In this document: positions 52,200-54,228 of the stretch, piece after piece
How positions within the stretch are numbered: position 1 is the first letter of the stretch
How the letters are laid out: each line of letters starts with the position of its first letter
DNA from: Chryseobacterium indologenes
GTDB lineage: Bacteria > Bacteroidota > Bacteroidia > Flavobacteriales > Weeksellaceae
Length of the DNA: 54,228 bases
Reading direction: 5' to 3'
NCBI GenBank assembly: GCA_002439165.1
Contig: DJTE01000043.1
Span: 1-54,228, forward strand
The notes under the pieces: generated by a model
Seen by the model: the letters and a program-made list of their open reading frames with translations, nothing else
The model's database searches: none
What the model was told of the DNA's origin: nothing
Position numbers and translations under genes: made by a program

Positions 52200-52952
52200 T
52201 CAAAATTGATAAGGGTACCCAATTTCATTCAGATCGGTTTTAAGCTGCTCCCAATCTTCAACCTGATCAGTGATGCTCAATACCATTTGTTTTGTTAAAG
52301 TCTCTCCTTTATAGATTTTAGCCACCGTTTCCAGCGGAATTCCGCTTTCTTTATAACTTTCTTCAAAATATTCCGTTGCCCAATCGATATAGGTTTGTGG
52401 GTTTCCATCGAAAATTTTCAGCATTTCCCCGGAATGGTCTTCATCATTTTCAATCCTTCCGGTTATCCAGTTTTTCTGTTCTGTGGTCCATAAACAAAAG
52501 GTTGTTCCGATTGTTTTTACGGGTTCACCAAAGATAAATTTATTAAAAACCGGTGGCAAGCCATTTGTAATACGCTGTTTATCAGGCTGTTTATATTCAT
52601 GAGCAAAACCGTTAATTACGCAACCGTCTTTTCTGAATAAAATAAGCATGTGGTCCCCGGAACCATCCCGCATTTCGCAGAACTCTTCATCTGCTGACCA
52701 TTGTTTGTTATAAGAATAATAACGGTATTCCCATTCCGGGGAAAGAATGGCATCCAAAACTGAAATAGCTTTACAGATTGCCTGTAACTTTGTTCTATCC
52801 GGTAATAAGCTTAAATTCTTCGTTGAAATCATAGAACGGGTTGTTTTATTTTTTTGGAAGCCGTGTTTATTTTCTTTGGGATTATCTTTGTTCTGGCCAG
52901 ATACACTGAGCATACTTAAGGAAAATAAAATTGTGGTTAATCGTTTTTTCAT
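52200..52952 (-). CDS. Secreted protein of unknown function
   Basis: A 250-aa protein with a signal peptide (RLTTILFSLSMLSVSGQ, cleavage near 19) and a Lys/Asn-rich linker, then a domain beginning near residue 55 (LQAICKAISVLDAILSPEWEYRYY; FCEMRDGSGDHMLILF; GCVINGFAHEYK). The domain looks conserved, with a strongly aromatic first strand and a second GSGDHML block; I recall similar cytoplasmic domains without signal peptides but cannot name a family. Monocistronic; no link to the preceding sigma operon is apparent, as it is on the other strand. Confidence 0.6.
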   Translation of the reverse strand: MKKRLTTILFSLSMLSVSGQNKDNPKENKHGFQKNKTTRSMISTKNLSLLPDRTKLQAICKAISVLDAILSPEWEYRYYSYNKQWSADEEFCEMRDGSGDHMLILFRKDGCVINGFAHEYKQPDKQRITNGLPPVFNKFIFGEPVKTIGTTFCLWTTEQKNWITGRIENDEDHSGEMLKIFDGNPQTYIDWATEYFEESYKESGIPLETVAKIYKGETLTKQMVLSITDQVEDWEQLKTDLNEIGYPYQF

Positions 52953-53005
52953 GTTTAAAGGTAGATTTTAAAGCAATATCTTAAAGAAAAACAACATAGC
53001 CGGAA

Positions 53006-53308
53006 TTAATTTCTTTTGATTTTCCTCCATTTTCTTAAAATGAAAAAAATAATACCTAATGATATCATGAGAATAGTTATGTTCAGAATATTCACTCCCA
53101 TCTCTGTTGAGGAAGTAAAAAAAATATAATCTGTCGTCTGCTCCGGGATGAATTTTCCCTGATTCTTATTCACCAACGTTTCTCCGGCAGATTTACCGTA
53201 AACCGAAGCAGATTCTTTTTCAAAAAAATAATAAACACCCGCTGCAAACAGCAAAAATAACATGATGTACAATCCTGCCTTTTTTGTGGTAGATTTAATT
53301 TTATACAT
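53006..53308 (-). CDS. Small membrane protein with two predicted membrane segments
   Basis: A 100-aa protein starting at the ATG at 53308 (MYKIKSTTKKAGLY). It has one hydrophobic segment near 15-32 (YIMLFLLFAAGVYYFF), a polar middle that would face the periplasm, and a second segment near 72-92 (ILNITILMISLGIIFFIL) ending in a basic tail (RKWRKIKRN). The frame stays open to 53449, but that extension covers the region upstream of the divergent peptide gene and is unlikely to be coding. Divergent from, and 94 bp away from, the Cys-rich GG-leader peptide gene; it could be an immunity or transport partner, which is speculation. Confidence 0.6.
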   Translation of the reverse strand: MYKIKSTTKKAGLYIMLFLLFAAGVYYFFEKESASVYGKSAGETLVNKNQGKFIPEQTTDYIFFTSSTEMGVNILNITILMISLGIIFFILRKWRKIKRN

Positions 53309-53402
53309 TTTCACATCTCTATTTGAATAATTTAGATTAAAAACAATCATTATATTAAAAATATTCATTAATTTAATAACTACAACAAAAATTTTAACCA
53401 TC

Positions 53403-53555
53403 ATGAAAAATCTGAAAAAAATTTCCAGAAATGGATTAAAATCCATCAATGGAGGAATTGAAACATGCGTTCAAAACTGTTTAGTAGGGTATAGAAAATG
53501 CTGCACGCGCGGCCAGGCTTATTACTGTCATCCGGTTGAGCAGGCTTGTCTGTAA
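53403..53555 (+). CDS. Bacteriocin-like peptide with GG leader and six cysteines (50 aa)
   Basis: ATG 53403 to TAA 53553-53555. The first 18 residues, MKNLKKISRNGLKSINGG, are a double-glycine leader of the type found on the many bacteriocin-like peptides of Chryseobacterium and relatives, cleaved and exported by peptidase-containing ABC transporters. The 32-residue core has six Cys (C22, C26, C33, C34, C42, C49) and aromatic residues, suggesting a disulfide-bonded or otherwise modified peptide. A strong terminator follows at 53592-53621. No transporter or modification gene is next to it in this window. It is short but has leader, length and terminator all in order, so it is very likely real. 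Confidence 0.82.
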   Translation: MKNLKKISRNGLKSINGGIETCVQNCLVGYRKCCTRGQAYYCHPVEQACL

Positions 53556-53591
53556 TCCCTTAAAGTTTTCTTTCTGGAAACTTTCATACTG

Positions 53592-53621
53592 GAGATCGTC
53601 ATTCGGATGATCTCTTTTTTT
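53592..53621 (+). terminator. Terminator of the bacteriocin-like peptide gene
   Basis: GAGATCGTC (53592-53600), loop ATTCG, GATGATCTC (53606-53614; one G-U pair), then seven Ts to 53621. Confidence 0.85.
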
Positions 53622-53789
53622 GTTGACTGCTTTTTCATTAAACCATAAAAGTAACAAAAGTTTATTTTAAAACAATTTGATTTTTAAGTTTAAATACTTT
53701 GTGCATAGAAGTTCACCTAAGAGATAAGAAATCTTTTGTGTCACAGGAAAATACAAGCAAGTCTATCAATATGTGGTACATTTCCCACA

Positions 53790-54228
53790 GATTTATTCTA
53801 TATGCTCGCAGATCTGGCGGATTGAGCAGATTTTTTTGGTTGGAGAATCGCAGGGACGCAAGATTTTTTACCATTATGCTGTTTTTAAGGCGCAAGAAAA
53901 TCAAAGATTTTCAACAAGGCTCCAGGTGTTTTTTTTAAATATTAGAATAGCCGAAGGCTAATCCAACGCTTCATCGGATCAACGGAGTTGATTCTGTACT
54001 TTGCTTCCTGAAATATGGATAAAGAAGCTGAAACTTTGCGTTTTCAAAAAAGCATCCACAAATTATACAGATTTATGGTTTTTAAATCTCGCAGATCTGG
54101 CGGATTGAGCAGATTTTTTTTGGTTGGAGAATCGCAGGGACGCAAGATTTTTTACCATTATGCTGTTTTTAAGGCGCAAGAAAATCCAAGATTTTCAGCA
54201 AGTTTTCAGGTGTTTTTTTTAAATATTA
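53790..54228 (+). repeat. Two tandem copies of the intergenic repeat, running off the right edge
   Basis: The copies (CTCGCAGATCTGGCGGATTG near 53804 and again near 54087) match the 20255-21375 units in order and orientation. The first palindrome has loop GAA instead of GGA here (AGCC-GAA-GGCT at 53946-53956) and the ATCAAC-GGA-GTTGAT stem is intact. No gene lies between 53622 and the window end. Confidence 0.88.

Noticed and set aside
53309..53449. N-terminal extension of the small membrane protein to 53449
   Set aside because: It runs into the start region of the divergent peptide gene and gives a low-complexity hydrophobic sequence; ATG at 53308 is better.
53699..53961. Short frames on both strands near the right edge
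   Set aside because: They fall within the terminal repeat copies.

Overview
The window looks like a chromosomal segment from a Bacteroidota bacterium, most likely Weeksellaceae and probably Chryseobacterium or a close relative. The main clues are TAnnTTTG-type -7 promoter boxes, AT-rich intergenic DNA, a long (1441 aa) Bacteroidota-style type II-C Cas9, a histone-H1-like 58-residue protein, subclass A2 class A beta-lactamases, many short secreted or lipobox proteins, and a bacteriocin-like peptide whose GG leader is typical of that genus. The genus call is inference.

Layout. 1-7837: a complete-looking type II-C CRISPR-Cas locus. The array (26 full 47-bp repeats, all spacers exactly 30 bp) runs off the left edge and is convergent with the minus-strand cas9-cas1-cas2 operon. 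A tracrRNA gene on the plus strand sits just upstream of cas9. Both the tracrRNA promoter and each CRISPR repeat carry a TATCTT-type -7 box, so each spacer probably has its own promoter. 7908-10966: tex and a HAD phosphatase. 10987-16495: a minus-strand contractile-injection-type effector cassette (LysM protein, DUF4280 PAAR-like tip protein, an 888-aa two-warhead peptidoglycan hydrolase, a lipoprotein that is the likely immunity protein, and a decayed relic). 16719-20037: M28 peptidase, a carboxypeptidase-regulatory-like secreted protein and the H1-like protein. 20255-21375: tandem copies of a roughly 280-bp structured intergenic repeat; other copies lie at 24670, 34690, 44335, 44735 and 53790 to the right edge. 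21640-28265: an accessory stretch with three damaged genes (M61 peptidase, MocR regulator, probable ankyrin gene) around a GNAT protein, an AraC regulator and an MFS exporter. 28534-32824: a five-gene operon of exported serine hydrolases including two class A beta-lactamase paralogues. 33038-36472: zinc-ribbon protein, lactonase-type propeller, and a solitary EVE-like plus PD-(D/E)XK nuclease that looks like a modification-dependent restriction enzyme. 36917-42839: a redox operon (41-aa small ORF, FAD-SLDH-like subunit, GMC oxidoreductase, VioB-type ferritin-like protein, FMP-type heme-protein-like barrel). 43094-48088: lipoprotein, VOC protein, LRR protein, secreted propeller-like protein and a small unknown. 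48296-52134: two tandem ferritin-like proteins and a fasciclin protein divergent from an ECF sigma and anti-sigma pair, echoing the mycobacterial SigK-RskA-MPT70/83 arrangement. 52200-53555: a secreted unknown, a small membrane protein and a 50-aa six-cysteine GG-leader peptide.

The most interesting content for follow-up: the effector/immunity cassette, the EVE-nuclease, the small-ORF-led redox operon, the Cys-rich GG-leader peptide, repeat-borne CRISPR promoters, and the structured intergenic repeat family, which shows compensatory stem changes. All function calls come from reading motifs and neighbours; no database search was possible.
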